Positions 37,013-46,831 of a stretch of 64,000 bases of DNA are shown piece by piece. The translations under genes and the position numbers were made by a program. The stretch is from contig NZ_BLJI01000012.1 of NCBI RefSeq assembly GCF_017312365.1, positions 1 through 64,000 on the forward strand, in the 5' to 3' direction. Position 1 is the stretch's first letter, and every line of letters starts with the position of its first letter. The notes under the pieces were generated by a model that was given only the letters and a program-made list of their open reading frames with translations, did no database searches and was not told the origin of the DNA. The DNA comes from Chroococcus sp. FPU101 (GTDB lineage: Bacteria > Cyanobacteriota > Cyanobacteriia > Cyanobacteriales > Microcystaceae).

Positions 37013-38221
37013 TTAACCAATAAAATTGAGAAATTTCTGGATAACAAAAGCATTGGCAACATCGATAAAAAAAGCACCTACCAAAGGAACGATGATAAAC
37101 GCTTGAGGAGAGGCCCCAAATCGTTCGGTGACAGCCGTCATATTAGCGATCGCCGTTGGAGTTGCGCCCAAGGTTAGCCCCGAATATCCTGCCGAAATGA
37201 CCGCCGCATTATAATTTCTGCCCATGACTGGAAAAACAACGAAAATCGTATAAAGTGTACTAATTATAAACTGTACTAATAGTAAAACAGCGATCGTCCC
37301 GCCCATTCCTGCTAATGTCCATAACTGCAAACTCATTAATGACATCGCTAAAAATAAACCGAGACTGACATCAGAGATTAAAGCAAGCGAAGGTGTATTA
37401 GCGGGCCAAGGAAAACGTTTAAAAATAAAAGGAATCGTATTCGTTAAGAAAATCCCCGCCAATAAACAGGTAACGAAATCGGGTAATCTTAAACCGATCG
37501 CACTAACAATATAATTAAGCTCAATTCCCAAACCAATCGCAAAACTTATCACTAAAAAGGAATTTAGCATTGTGCTGTAATCAATCTTTACATTTTTCTG
37601 TCCGTGTTTGATTCCAATGGTTAATTGTTGATCTTGATCATCCGTTTTAAGTTGGTTTCTGACAATCAATAATTTAGCGACAGGCCCACCAACTATACCT
37701 CCTAAAACTAAACCCAATGTGGCACTAGCAATACCAATTTCTGACGCATTAGTAATTCCGTATGTATCCTTAAAAATCGGCGACCACGCGATCACCGTTC
37801 CAAGTCCACCACTAAGAGACACTGATCCTGAGATCAAACCAATTGGTAAATCTAAACCCATCAGTGAAGCAATACCTATCCCCGTCAAATTCTGCACGAA
37901 CAGATAAAATACAGCAGTCACCAACAGAATTAATAACGGTTTTCCACCTTGCAATAAGGTTTTTAGCCGAGAAGATAGTCCAATGGTGGTAAAGAAAATA
38001 ATTAAAAGGGCATTACGAATATCTAGATTAAATTCTACCTGAAACTGAAAAACAGCATAACAGAACCAAAAGATTAATGAAGCTAATACCCCACCAGAAA
38101 CGGCATCAGGAATATTGAAGTTCTGTAAAAACTTAATTCTTTTAGTCAAGTACTTACCGAAGTACAAAACTAAAATAGCCACAATAATCGTTTGGCGCAT
38201 ATTGAATTGACGGATATCCAT
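37013..38221 (-). CDS. gltS: Sodium/glutamate symporter GltS
   Basis: A 402-residue secondary transporter with about ten to twelve transmembrane segments in two inverted halves. The two re-entrant glycine loops are visible as SVSLSGGLGTVIAWSP and SAGYSGLTLGATPTAIANM. GltS imports glutamate with sodium across the cytoplasmic membrane. A hydrophilic cytoplasmic linker (RNQLKTDDQDQQ...) separates the halves. Divergent from the transglutaminase gene with a 273-base spacer in which nothing definite was recognised. Confidence 0.94.
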   Translation of the reverse strand: MDIRQFNMRQTIIVAILVLYFGKYLTKRIKFLQNFNIPDAVSGGVLASLIFWFCYAVFQFQVEFNLDIRNALLIIFFTTIGLSSRLKTLLQGGKPLLILLVTAVFYLFVQNLTGIGIASLMGLDLPIGLISGSVSLSGGLGTVIAWSPIFKDTYGITNASEIGIASATLGLVLGGIVGGPVAKLLIVRNQLKTDDQDQQLTIGIKHGQKNVKIDYSTMLNSFLVISFAIGLGIELNYIVSAIGLRLPDFVTCLLAGIFLTNTIPFIFKRFPWPANTPSLALISDVSLGLFLAMSLMSLQLWTLAGMGGTIAVLLLVQFIISTLYTIFVVFPVMGRNYNAAVISAGYSGLTLGATPTAIANMTAVTERFGASPQAFIIVPLVGAFFIDVANAFVIQKFLNFIG

Positions 38222-38494
38222 GATCTAAAACTTTAATCCCTGAGTTTTTCAATATAATTAATCGATACCATTTTTAGAGTAACTATTTTAGGCGTTATTG
38301 AATCAATAAATTTGTCGGATCTAACGGTGCAAGTGGTAAGAAATGTATATATTTAATAAGCCGAAAACAGACTAGAGCCTTTATTAAGTTAATACTTGGA
38401 GACTGTAAATTAATTTTTGTAAGGGATTTAAAGTACTTTTCTTACCTCAGATGTAAAATTTCAATTCATACATAAAATATAAGGAACAGTAGCA

Positions 38495-39412
38495 ATGAGC
38501 GTTATTTATGATCTTGTACATACTACCACCTACAGCTATCGTAACCCAGTAACTTTCGGTAAACATCGTGCCGTCTTTTTGCCCAGTGCCACTCATCGTG
38601 AGCGAATTTTGAGTTACTTGGTAGAAACGAATGTACCTTGCAAAATCCGATGGATTATGGATACACTTTCTAATAATGTAGCCGAACTAGAATTTAGTGA
38701 ACCTGCTAAACAGCTAATCGTCACTTGTCGGTTACGGGCTGAACATTTTGGCTTAAAAGCGATCGCAGAATTCCCCTTAGATCCCCGCGCTTTAGAAATT
38801 CCAGTGCAATACACACCTGATGAGTGGATCGATCTTTCTGTGTTTATGCGTCCTCATGCAGAAGATCCCGATAGCAGTGTTGCTACATGGGCTAAAGACT
38901 TTGTTGCAGGCGACCAAGATCATACCCTCGATGTGTTGCAAAGGATGATGGATACAATCAAGAACAACTTGAGCTATCAATCTCGTGAGACAGATGGAAC
39001 CCAATCACCGGGGGAAACTCTACGTTTAAAGTCGGGAACCTGCCGTGACTATGCCTGGTTGATGATTGAAGCCTTGCGACGACTGGGGTTAGCCTGTCGC
39101 TTTGTCAGTGGTTATCTTTATGACGCGGCACTTGATGGCGGTGAGGTCGGTATGATTGGCTCAGGTGCTACTCATGCTTGGCTTCAAGTCTATCTACCAG
39201 GTGCTGGATGGCGGAATTATGATCCAACGAATCAAATTACAACGGGCTTTGATTTGATCCCAGTAGCGATCGCCCGTCATCCTAGCCAAGTGATGCCCCT
39301 ATCTGGTTTTTGGTTTGGCGAGACTCAAGACTATCTAGGGATGAATGTCAAAGTCTTGATTCGTAAACTGGGTAATCTACCTGAGTTTGAGCCAAGGTCA
39401 GTAGTGTTGTAG
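38495..39412 (+). CDS. Transglutaminase-like cysteine protease-fold protein
   Basis: A 305-residue protein with the bacterial transglutaminase N-terminal beta domain (about 5-85) and the papain-like core. The triad is readable: Cys183 in SGTCRDYAW, His227 in THAWLQVY and Asp243 in YDPTN. No signal peptide. Proteins of this kind sit in clusters with amino-acid-modifying or ATP-grasp enzymes elsewhere, but here the neighbour is a convergent baeRF gene nine bases away. Substrate unknown. Confidence 0.92.
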   Translation: MSVIYDLVHTTTYSYRNPVTFGKHRAVFLPSATHRERILSYLVETNVPCKIRWIMDTLSNNVAELEFSEPAKQLIVTCRLRAEHFGLKAIAEFPLDPRALEIPVQYTPDEWIDLSVFMRPHAEDPDSSVATWAKDFVAGDQDHTLDVLQRMMDTIKNNLSYQSRETDGTQSPGETLRLKSGTCRDYAWLMIEALRRLGLACRFVSGYLYDAALDGGEVGMIGSGATHAWLQVYLPGAGWRNYDPTNQITTGFDLIPVAIARHPSQVMPLSGFWFGETQDYLGMNVKVLIRKLGNLPEFEPRSVVL

Positions 39413-39421
39413 ATGACCTGA

Positions 39422-40498
39422 TTAGTACCGCAAAATCAGAGCAATCTGTTGATGGAGTGATAAAGACCCATCGTCTACCATAACAACCTTTCCTCCTTTA
39501 GCTAAGACAACCTCGATAATCTCATCGACTGCATCATCCATAACCTCAGTGCCACCCGCTTCATCGACTAACTGGAAATTGCCATCTTCAGTGAGGATCG
39601 CTGGTACATGATAATTTTTTTCTACTAAAAGCAATTTCCCGCGCCCTTCATTAGCGAGTCGCCACACTTCTCCAATCGTAGAAACAACCTTTTGAGCGTT
39701 TACTGCATTCTCTAGCTCCTGAAGCGCTTCTTGTCGTTGTATTTCGCGAAAAGGCTGCATTGCTGTCCAAACGTGGGGAGCTAGTTCAGGGAGACTGGCT
39801 TTATCATAATTGCCACTCAGAACTCCAGTGATCGGTTGCGGATATTGGGTAACCTCTTGAAAGAAAGAAACTTGCCGATCAACTCCTCCAACGACTAGCG
39901 GTAGAAACTCTTGATCATCATAGAAAGTTAATGCACTATCGACCTGTTGAAAAAAACGACGATGGCGATCATCTAGATAGCTAGAATCAGCATGATAGGG
40001 AAGGGGTGCCGTTCCTCCAGGCCCCGTCATTTCCATCGGAAAGTTTTTATCTTGTATTTCTTCTAAAGTCTCTGCGGTTCCTGCTAATAAACGAGTAGAC
40101 GCTTGAGAAAGTAATAAGACCCAATAACGCAAAGATCGGTGCATTCCATAGACTAAATCGCGTGTAGCAAAGGTTTGATCGATAATCACCCGCGCAGGTA
40201 CAGAAAAAGGTAAGTAATAAAGTTTAGCGAAATCGTGACTAACAAACAATGCTAAACCGTCGAGGGTGTGGGGATAATCGATCTCGTTAACCAATTTTTC
40301 TAGGTTATTTAATAATGGTGCTAACTCTCGATTAGAAAATTCCTCAGAAAGCCGTTCTGTTGCCTCGTTGACCAAATTTTTGACGAGGATTGGATCTCGT
40401 TTGTTATCTGGTGAAGTGCGATGTGTCGGTAATAAAATAGAGAGAGCAGGCACACTGGTCAAAGATTGCAATTGTTTCAAGTCTTGACGATTAATCAT
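39422..40498 (-). CDS. baeRF-type ribosome hibernation factor candidate (Balon-like)
   Basis: A 358-residue protein of the bacterial archaeo-eukaryotic release factor (aeRF1-like) families. It opens RQDLKQLQSLTSVPALSILLPTHR, has GLALFVSHDFAKLYYLP near 80-95, and a middle domain with PLVVGGVDRQVSFFQEVTQY. The C-terminal part (GRGKLLLVEKNYHVPA...VDEIIEVVLAKGGKVVMVDD) resembles the eL30-like domain 3. No GGQ hydrolysis motif is visible, so it should not release peptides. Related proteins such as Balon occupy the ribosomal A site in dormant cells. Which baeRF subfamily this is was not determined. Confidence 0.78.
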   Translation of the reverse strand: MINRQDLKQLQSLTSVPALSILLPTHRTSPDNKRDPILVKNLVNEATERLSEEFSNRELAPLLNNLEKLVNEIDYPHTLDGLALFVSHDFAKLYYLPFSVPARVIIDQTFATRDLVYGMHRSLRYWVLLLSQASTRLLAGTAETLEEIQDKNFPMEMTGPGGTAPLPYHADSSYLDDRHRRFFQQVDSALTFYDDQEFLPLVVGGVDRQVSFFQEVTQYPQPITGVLSGNYDKASLPELAPHVWTAMQPFREIQRQEALQELENAVNAQKVVSTIGEVWRLANEGRGKLLLVEKNYHVPAILTEDGNFQLVDEAGGTEVMDDAVDEIIEVVLAKGGKVVMVDDGSLSLHQQIALILRY

Positions 40499-40905
40499 AA
40501 ATATTTTCCCAATTAGCGGTGTAAATGGAGCGCAATTTTTTACACTAAAGGACGATCCGTAGCAAAGTCAAGTACTAAGATATAATTGCTACAAACCTTA
40601 TTAATATAAATACGGAGGACAACAAAAAGTTACATTTTTTTAGCTCATCACCTGTTGATAAGTGCGTTTGTATCTATTGATTAAAGTAAATAATAAAAAT
40701 GAGAAACCTAAAAAAAGTATTTAAAATTTCTCAAAATTACTTAAGCTTTAAAAGCTCAAACCGTGTTTTATTCTTTCATTACACAGTTGCGGATTAGAGT
40801 TGCTCCTAAACCTGCACCGTTATCGTCGTGAAAATATTCGTCTTGAAAGCATCATTTAGTAACTTAATTAATTCTTCATTTATTTTGTGATGCTCCCTTA
40901 AAGGT
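40499..40905. other. 407-base gene-free stretch
   Basis: Spacer between the baeRF gene and the sugar porter gene on the minus strand. AT-rich. A minus-strand reading near 40778-40850 (DEYFHDDNGAGLGATLIRN and a stop) looks like the tail of a vanished kinase-like gene but is too short to assign. No hairpin terminator was identified. Confidence 0.35.
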
Positions 40906-42318
40906 TTACATTTGCTCAAGGGTTTTACCTTTAGTTTCTTTAACCAAGAGAACGACAAAAAATATTGAGATCGCAGCCGCAACCGTATAAAGTCCATAAG
41001 CAGCCCCCAGTCCAAAGGTAGCCAGTAGGGGAGGAAAAGAGGTAGAAATCAGGAAATTTGCAATCCATTGAACGGCAGCAGCAACAGAAAGGGCAACGGC
41101 TCGAATCTTGTTATTAAACATCTCGCCCAACATCACCCAAACCACTGGCCCCCAAGAGAAACCATAGCAAAAAACAAAGAGATTAGCAGCGAGCAGCGCG
41201 ATAAGACCATTAGAGCCAGTTAAATTCGGATTCCCATCGGCATCGAAGGGCGCATTGCCAAACATTACCGCCAGTGTTCCCAAAGTAATCGTCATGCCAA
41301 TAGAGCCGATCAAAAGTAAGGGTTTACGACCAAACTTATCGACATAGGTGATCGCAATTAAGGTCGTAATAATATTAATCACACCCGTAATCACCGTAAT
41401 TTTAAGGGAATCCTCTTCAGAAAATCCGACTGACCGCCATAAAACACTACTGTAGTAAAAGATCACATTAATACCGACAAACTGTTGTAGGACAGATAAC
41501 CCCATTCCGACCCAGACGATTGGTAATAGTCCGCTCCTTCTGCTAAGAAGATCAGAAAATCTGGGTTTGTGATCGATCTGCATTGTTTGCCGAATTTCCT
41601 CAACTCTAGCCCCAAGATCTCCGCCTTCAATCTTACTTAAAACAGCCGCCGCCTCCGAGTCTCGACCTTGGGCGATTAAGTAGCGAGGTGATTCGGGAAT
41701 GATTAGAGCCGCTATTCCATAAAGTACGGCAGGCGGAGCTTCTGTTAAAAACATCCAACGCCAGGCAGGAATACCTAATAGCCAAGGGTTTTCTGCTGAA
41801 CCCGCCGCTACCGTAATAAAAAAGCTACAAAGCAGAGCCACAAAAATTCCCACCACGATCGCCAACTGCTGAAGCGAACCTAATCTTCCTCGTAGATCGG
41901 CAGGAGAACATTCTGCAATATAAGCAGGTGCGATGACACTAGCCAAACCCACCCCTAAACCCCCAAGCATACGCCAAGCGATAAAATCATAGATGGTAAA
42001 GGGGAAGCCAGAACCAAAGGAACTTAGAGCAAAAAAAATCGCCGCTACCAACATGACTTTGATTCGACCAAAGCGATCAGCCAGTTGTCCAGCAAAGAAA
42101 GCACCGATCGCCGAGCCGAGTAAAGCCCCTGAAATTGCCAAGCCAATTAAGAGAGGACTAGCATTAAATTCTACCTGTATCGCTTTGACTGCACCGTTAA
42201 CAATAGCGGTATCGAAACCAAATAAAAAGCCGCCTAAAGCAGCCGCACCAGCAATAAGGATGATAAAAGAAATATTAACCTTACTGGGTTCTACTTGTTT
42301 TTTATAATTAGATGTCAC
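40906..42318 (-). CDS. Sugar porter family MFS transporter
   Basis: A 470-residue, 12-helix major facilitator of the sugar porter type (like the Synechocystis glucose transporter GlcP or E. coli XylE). Signatures: GFDTAIVNGA in helix 1, ADRFGRIK in loop 2-3, RMLGGLGVGLASVIAPAYIAE, PESPRYLIAQGR at the end of helix 6, QQFVGINVIFYYS in helix 7 and DKFGRKPLLL in loop 8-9. GTG start at 42316-42318 with AAAGGA nine bases upstream. Likely sugar-proton symporter in the cytoplasmic membrane; the exact hexose or pentose is unknown. Confidence 0.93.
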   Translation of the reverse strand: MTSNYKKQVEPSKVNISFIILIAGAAALGGFLFGFDTAIVNGAVKAIQVEFNASPLLIGLAISGALLGSAIGAFFAGQLADRFGRIKVMLVAAIFFALSSFGSGFPFTIYDFIAWRMLGGLGVGLASVIAPAYIAECSPADLRGRLGSLQQLAIVVGIFVALLCSFFITVAAGSAENPWLLGIPAWRWMFLTEAPPAVLYGIAALIIPESPRYLIAQGRDSEAAAVLSKIEGGDLGARVEEIRQTMQIDHKPRFSDLLSRRSGLLPIVWVGMGLSVLQQFVGINVIFYYSSVLWRSVGFSEEDSLKITVITGVINIITTLIAITYVDKFGRKPLLLIGSIGMTITLGTLAVMFGNAPFDADGNPNLTGSNGLIALLAANLFVFCYGFSWGPVVWVMLGEMFNNKIRAVALSVAAAVQWIANFLISTSFPPLLATFGLGAAYGLYTVAAAISIFFVVLLVKETKGKTLEQM

Positions 42319-42700
42319 GTTGTTATGTCCTTTTTTTTAATTCACTAAAAGGTTTTTAAAATCGTAAACAGAGCAGCAATTAGCTAACTTCTGATTTGTT
42401 TTTATTTGCTCATTCAAGGGCTTTTCAATCAGATTTTTTAGCCTGAGCCAGCCCTGTTGTAATTTTGATTCTATTAAGATTTGCTGCGATGAGTGATGTT
42501 ACGCTCTGTTTAATTAAAATTATCTCTATAATCTTAGCGTTAACTGCTTAATTTGTAGGATAAGTGTTACAAAATGTACTTTAAAGATTGTTATTTTATG
42601 ATATATTTTTACATTACTTAAAAATTTTTTTACAAAACTACTAGATAATCAATTAATCATATTTTTTAAAATTAAAGCATTAACAATCAAGACTTTTATC
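42319..42700. other. 382-base gene-free divergent spacer
   Basis: Upstream region shared by the sugar porter (minus) and the amine oxidase (plus). Very AT-rich, especially from 42590 to 42690. No ORF, RNA gene or clear inverted repeat seen. Confidence 0.4.
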
Positions 42701-44074
42701 ATGTCAATTTCAAACTCAATTGTCTATGATTGCATCGTCGTCGGTGCTGGATTAGCGGGTCTCGTTGCAGCCCGTAATCTACATCGATCGGGTCACAAAG
42801 TTTTAGTGATTGAAGCGCGGGATCGGATTGGGGGTCGGATGTATGGTCAGTATTTACCATCAGGGCAGTGGATCGATAAGGGAGGTCAATGGGTTGGCCC
42901 GACCCAAGATCGTTTTTTGACTCTACTTGATGAATATGGAGTGCGTCGCTTTCCCTCACCAGCCGAAGGACAAAAAGTATTGATCTTTGATGGAAAACGC
43001 TACGAATTTAATGGTTTTTTCCAAGGCTTCCCAGAAGGTGAACCCCCCAGTGTGAGTCTGGAGGAATGGGGTGATGCAATGGACGCTTGGCAACGTTTCG
43101 AGACATTAGCCAAGAAGTTACCGTCTGGACATCTGCGCCGCGATCGCCAAAATCAAAAATTAGACAGTCAAACCTTCACCCAATGGATCGAAGAAAACAC
43201 TAAGACCGCTTTCGGACGCTGGTATTTTTCATACATGAGTCGCGCTGTCGGCTATCTAGGGCCCGCAGAACCAAGTCAAGTTTCACTCCTACACGTCCTC
43301 TGGGGGAACAACTGTGCGCCACAGTCGGAACATCCAGAAGCCGAACTGCTGCATGGTGGGGCAGGGCAAATTCCAGAAAAGATTGCTGCTGAGTTGGGGA
43401 AGCGAATTTGTTTGGGTGAACCAGTCCTACGCATTGTTCACGCTCAAACTGGGGTGGAAGTTGAAACACCCAAAAGTCGTTTTAACGCACAGTTTGCTAT
43501 TGTTGCAATGCCACCTCATCTTGCAGGTCGCATTATTTACGATCCACCAATGCCACCTTTACGGGGACAACTCACCCAACGTGTCCCGATGGGATGCTGT
43601 GCTAAAATCTTGGTTTCTTATAATTGTCCATTCTGGCGAGCTAAAGGGCTTGCGGGAATTGGTTTAGGTAACTGTCGATGGATTGAACTCTGTGCAGATA
43701 GTTCTGATCCCGAAACTGAGGTAGGAGTAATTGCTACCTTTGTCGTAGGCGATCGCTATAGAGATTGGCGACCGATGAGTAATGGCGATCGTCGTGCTGC
43801 CGTTCTTGGCGATCTAGCAATCTATTTCGGTGATGAAGCCCTATCTCCTTCTACATACGACGAAGTTGATTGGCCGGGCGAACCTTGGACAGGAGGCGGA
43901 TATGCTGCTTTTATGCCACCTGGTGTCTGGACAAGTTTCGGTGAAGCCCTCACTGCCCCAGTAGGTCGTATTCACTGGGCTGGTACAGAAATGGCCGATC
44001 GTTGGGCTGGTTTTTTTGATGGTGCAGTACGGACGGGGGAGGCGGCAGCAACGGCAATCATGAATCTTCTCTAA
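42701..44074 (+). CDS. Flavin monoamine oxidase / L-amino acid oxidase-like enzyme
   Basis: A 457-residue flavoprotein of the amine oxidase superfamily. The N-terminal FAD site is VVGAGLAGLVAARNLHRSG followed by EARDRIGGRM; the C-terminal FAD contact is IHWAGTEMADRWAGFFDGAV. GGQWVGPTQD and the covalent-flavin region suit bacterial MAO-like proteins. In cyanobacteria such enzymes include the L-arginine-oxidising Slr0782 type; substrate here is not assigned. The ferredoxin-like gene follows 63 bases later on the same strand. Confidence 0.9.
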   Translation: MSISNSIVYDCIVVGAGLAGLVAARNLHRSGHKVLVIEARDRIGGRMYGQYLPSGQWIDKGGQWVGPTQDRFLTLLDEYGVRRFPSPAEGQKVLIFDGKRYEFNGFFQGFPEGEPPSVSLEEWGDAMDAWQRFETLAKKLPSGHLRRDRQNQKLDSQTFTQWIEENTKTAFGRWYFSYMSRAVGYLGPAEPSQVSLLHVLWGNNCAPQSEHPEAELLHGGAGQIPEKIAAELGKRICLGEPVLRIVHAQTGVEVETPKSRFNAQFAIVAMPPHLAGRIIYDPPMPPLRGQLTQRVPMGCCAKILVSYNCPFWRAKGLAGIGLGNCRWIELCADSSDPETEVGVIATFVVGDRYRDWRPMSNGDRRAAVLGDLAIYFGDEALSPSTYDEVDWPGEPWTGGGYAAFMPPGVWTSFGEALTAPVGRIHWAGTEMADRWAGFFDGAVRTGEAAATAIMNLL

Positions 44075-44137
44075 GCTGTTGAAAAGTTCATCTACGACTC
44101 TTGATTCAGCTACTACCAAAAGTCTAAGGTATCATGG

Positions 44138-44677
44138 TTGATGTGTGAGTATATATCAATAGATGTAACGTTGAGATCAACGCCAATGAATGAAGAGGTA
44201 GCCGACGTTCAATTGAGCGTCGAAACAACAGCCACTTTCACAGAGAAGGAAAACAATGTCTTTGAGAACTGTATTCAAGCATTAGGACTAAAATACATTC
44301 AACGTCATGTTTTTATCTGTGCAGATCAAACTAAACCAAACTGTTGTACTAAAGATGTTAGTCTTGAAGCTTGGAATTATTTAAAACGCAGACTTAAAGA
44401 ATTAGGATTAGATCAACCCACCTCTAATATACCTAGCTGTATTTTTCGGACAAAAGTAAATTGTCTGAGGGTTTGTCTGGATGGCCCAATTTTGCTAGTC
44501 TATCCTGACGGTGTATGGTATCGTCACGCTACGCCAGAAGTTATTGAACGAATTATTCAAGAACATCTTTTAAAGAATCAAATTGTCGAAGAATATGCCT
44601 TTTTGATTCAACCCTTGCCCTCTAGCTCAATCGAACCAATCACAGTCACAAAAACCGTTAATGAAATCCTTCGCTAA
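44138..44677 (+). CDS. Thioredoxin-like [2Fe-2S] ferredoxin domain protein
   Basis: A protein of up to 179 residues with a cyanobacterial (2Fe-2S) ferredoxin-like domain. Counting from the first ATG, the Cys pattern is Cys60 (HVFICADQ), Cys68-Cys69 (PNCCTKDV), Cys108 and Cys112 (NCLRVCLDGP), the C-x8-C...C-x3-C spacing of thioredoxin-fold ferredoxins. It continues LVYPDGVWYRHATPEVIERIIQEH as usual. The real start may be the ATG at 44186 (MNEEVADVQL), since residues 1-16 are not conserved. Probable electron carrier; redox partner unknown, perhaps the flavoenzyme before it. Confidence 0.8.
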   Translation: MMCEYISIDVTLRSTPMNEEVADVQLSVETTATFTEKENNVFENCIQALGLKYIQRHVFICADQTKPNCCTKDVSLEAWNYLKRRLKELGLDQPTSNIPSCIFRTKVNCLRVCLDGPILLVYPDGVWYRHATPEVIERIIQEHLLKNQIVEEYAFLIQPLPSSSIEPITVTKTVNEILR

Positions 44678-44865
44678 AATATCCGTTAAAAAACGGAGAC
44701 ATCTGTAAATTTATAATGTAGTTCTGGGCATATTAACGATAGTGTACCGTAATATAATCTCGTGCTTGGACAATTGATCCGATGAAGCATATTTTTCTCT
44801 ACGGTTACCACGCAGAATAGCAAGACATTTTATACACTCAACTTTAAAGAAAGTGAGCCTTGTTA

Positions 44866-45513
44866 ATGAAAGATACCAATAAAGACAGCAAAAGACTTCT
44901 GCTCATCGATGACGATCCTAATCTCATTCTACTCGTCAAAGATTATCTTGAATTTCGAGGATATGAAGTCGTCACCGCCGAGAATGGACGAGACGCTATT
45001 GATGTTTTAACCAGACAACAACCAGACATGATTATTTGTGATGTCATGATGCCTGAAATGGATGGTTATTCCTTTGTCGAATCAATTCGTCAAGATAGTC
45101 GAACCAACTGGATACCCGTCATGTTCCTTTCAGCAAAAGGCCAAAGCCAAGACCGCGTTAAAGGACTAACTAAAGGGGCTGATGTTTATATGATCAAACC
45201 TTTTGAACCCGAAGAATTGGTGGCTCAAGTTGAATCATCTCTAAAACAGGCTAGTCGCTTGATGCGTCATAATAGTCGCTCCTCTCTTGAGGAAAATGCC
45301 CGAATTCAAGTCGCCAATAGTGTCGAATTAACGCCAACTGAGTTAAAAGTGGTGCAATTGGTCGCTCAGGGGTTAGCTAACCGAGAAATTGCCGATAAAT
45401 TAAATGTGAGCCAACGAACCATAGAAAGCCATGTTTCTAATATGTTGAACAAAACTAATCTAAAAAATCGCACAGAATTAGCACGCTGGGCTATTGAATG
45501 CAGTATGGCGTAG
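44866..45513 (+). CDS. NarL/FixJ-family response regulator
   Basis: A 215-residue regulator with a receiver domain (about 10-125; acidic DDD at 15-17, phospho-acceptor Asp59 in CDVMMPEMDGY, Lys109 region MIKPFEPEEL) and a LuxR-type HTH (about 148-213, LTPTELKVVQLVAQGLANREIA...RTIESHVSNML). The overall form resembles cyanobacterial Rre1/Ycf29-type regulators, but assignment to that orthologue is not certain. ATG at 44866-44868 chosen over a TTG two codons upstream. tRNA-Thr follows after 47 bases. Confidence 0.9.
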   Translation: MKDTNKDSKRLLLIDDDPNLILLVKDYLEFRGYEVVTAENGRDAIDVLTRQQPDMIICDVMMPEMDGYSFVESIRQDSRTNWIPVMFLSAKGQSQDRVKGLTKGADVYMIKPFEPEELVAQVESSLKQASRLMRHNSRSSLEENARIQVANSVELTPTELKVVQLVAQGLANREIADKLNVSQRTIESHVSNMLNKTNLKNRTELARWAIECSMA

Positions 45514-45560
45514 AGAATGATCTTAACAAAAAAACAAAACTTTGTTATCCTAGTTAAAGT

Positions 45561-45632
45561 GCTGGTGTAGCTCAGTGGTAGAGCAGCTGATTTGTAATCA
45601 GCCGGTCGCAGGTTCAAATCCCGTCACCAGCT
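45561..45632 (+). tRNA. tRNA-Thr (anticodon UGU)
   Basis: A 72-base cloverleaf. Acceptor stem GCTGGTG (45561-45567) pairs with CACCAGC (45625-45631) with T as discriminator. The anticodon stem GCTGA/TCAGC encloses the loop TTTGTAA with anticodon TGT. The T-loop TTCAAAT is standard; the T-stem has one A-C mismatch. CCA is not encoded. Confidence 0.95.
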
Positions 45633-45797
45633 TTAGATTAGGAGTTTTAGATTAGGGCTACATTTTTTGTTGTCCGAAAAATAATATTAAGATATCTTGC
45701 CACAAATCAAGAACACCCATTTGGACTAATCACCCCAGTGTTAAGATGATTGACTGGGTAAGATTTTTGTAAATCCTTAAATTAATTTAAAATCATC

Positions 45798-46817
45798 ATG
45801 ACCGCATTGATTCAAAATATCCAAGCTTCCCTCCCGCCGACTGATGCCAGAACCAGAGTTCGCCAATTGATGCAGAAGATTCAAGACGAAATTTGTACAG
45901 GTTTACAAGCAGTAGATGGAGTCAGTCAGTTTAAAGAAGATAGTTGGAACCGTTCCGAAGGGGGCGGCGGTCGTTCCCGCGTTCTGACCCAAGGAGGTGT
46001 ATTCGAGCAAGCAGGAGTGAATTTTTCTGAGGTTTGGGGTCATGAACTGCCCCCCTCAATCTTGAAACAGCGTCCAGAAGCCGCAGGACATCAATTTTAT
46101 GCCACAGGTACCTCTATGGTGTTACATCCCCATAATCCGTATGCGCCTACAGTGCATTTGAACTATCGCTACTTTGAAGCAGGGCCTGTGTGGTGGTTTG
46201 GTGGTGGTGCTGATTTAACCCCCTATTATCCTTTTGCTGAAGATGCTGCCCATTTCCATCGGACTTTTAAACACGCTTGCGATCAACATCATCCTGAATA
46301 CTATCCAGTTTTTAAGCGGTGGTGCGATGAGTATTTTTATCTCAAACATCGTAATGAAACACGTGGCATTGGTGGTATCTTTTTTGATTACCAAGATGGT
46401 TTAGATCCTCTTTATCGCGGGCCCCATCCCGATAAAGCGGCGGCACTTTATAGTAATCAATTGTCTCCTCAACGTCCTCGTACTTGGGAGGATCTATTTG
46501 ATTTCGTTTCTGAATGTGGTCAAGCTTTTTTAAGCGCTTATGTTCCCATTGTCGAAAAACGCCACAAGACTGAATATGGAGACAGAGAACGTCAATTCCA
46601 GCTTTATCGTCGCGGTAGATATGTCGAGTTTAATTTAGTTTACGATCGCGGTACAATTTTTGGGCTGCAAACCAACGGACGCACGGAATCGATCTTAATG
46701 TCTTTACCGCCTTTGGTACGTTGGGAATATGGCTATCAACCCGAACCCAATACCCCAGAAGCCGAACTCTACGACGTTTTTCTTAAACCGAATGACTGGG
46801 CTAACTGGCAACCGTAA
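45798..46817 (+). CDS. hemF: Oxygen-dependent coproporphyrinogen III oxidase
   Basis: A 339-residue soluble enzyme that decarboxylates coproporphyrinogen III to protoporphyrinogen IX with O2, supplying haem and chlorophyll. Conserved stretches include [64 protein letters not shown] and [16 protein letters not shown]. Full length. Followed by a GGGTTTGG palindrome and a terminator. Confidence 0.97.
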   Translation: MTALIQNIQASLPPTDARTRVRQLMQKIQDEICTGLQAVDGVSQFKEDSWNRSEGGGGRSRVLTQGGVFEQAGVNFSEVWGHELPPSILKQRPEAAGHQFYATGTSMVLHPHNPYAPTVHLNYRYFEAGPVWWFGGGADLTPYYPFAEDAAHFHRTFKHACDQHHPEYYPVFKRWCDEYFYLKHRNETRGIGGIFFDYQDGLDPLYRGPHPDKAAALYSNQLSPQRPRTWEDLFDFVSECGQAFLSAYVPIVEKRHKTEYGDRERQFQLYRRGRYVEFNLVYDRGTIFGLQTNGRTESILMSLPPLVRWEYGYQPEPNTPEAELYDVFLKPNDWANWQP

Positions 46818-46831
46818 TCGTATTTTATTAG

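Noticed and set aside
40699-40797. 32-codon ATG frame MRNLKKVFKIS...
   Set aside because: No ribosome site, no recognisable sequence and no neighbour context.
40778-40850. Minus-strand fragment DEYFHDDNGAGLGATLIRN resembling a sugar-kinase C-terminus
   Set aside because: Attractive next to a sugar porter, but only about 24 codons are readable; similarity may be chance.
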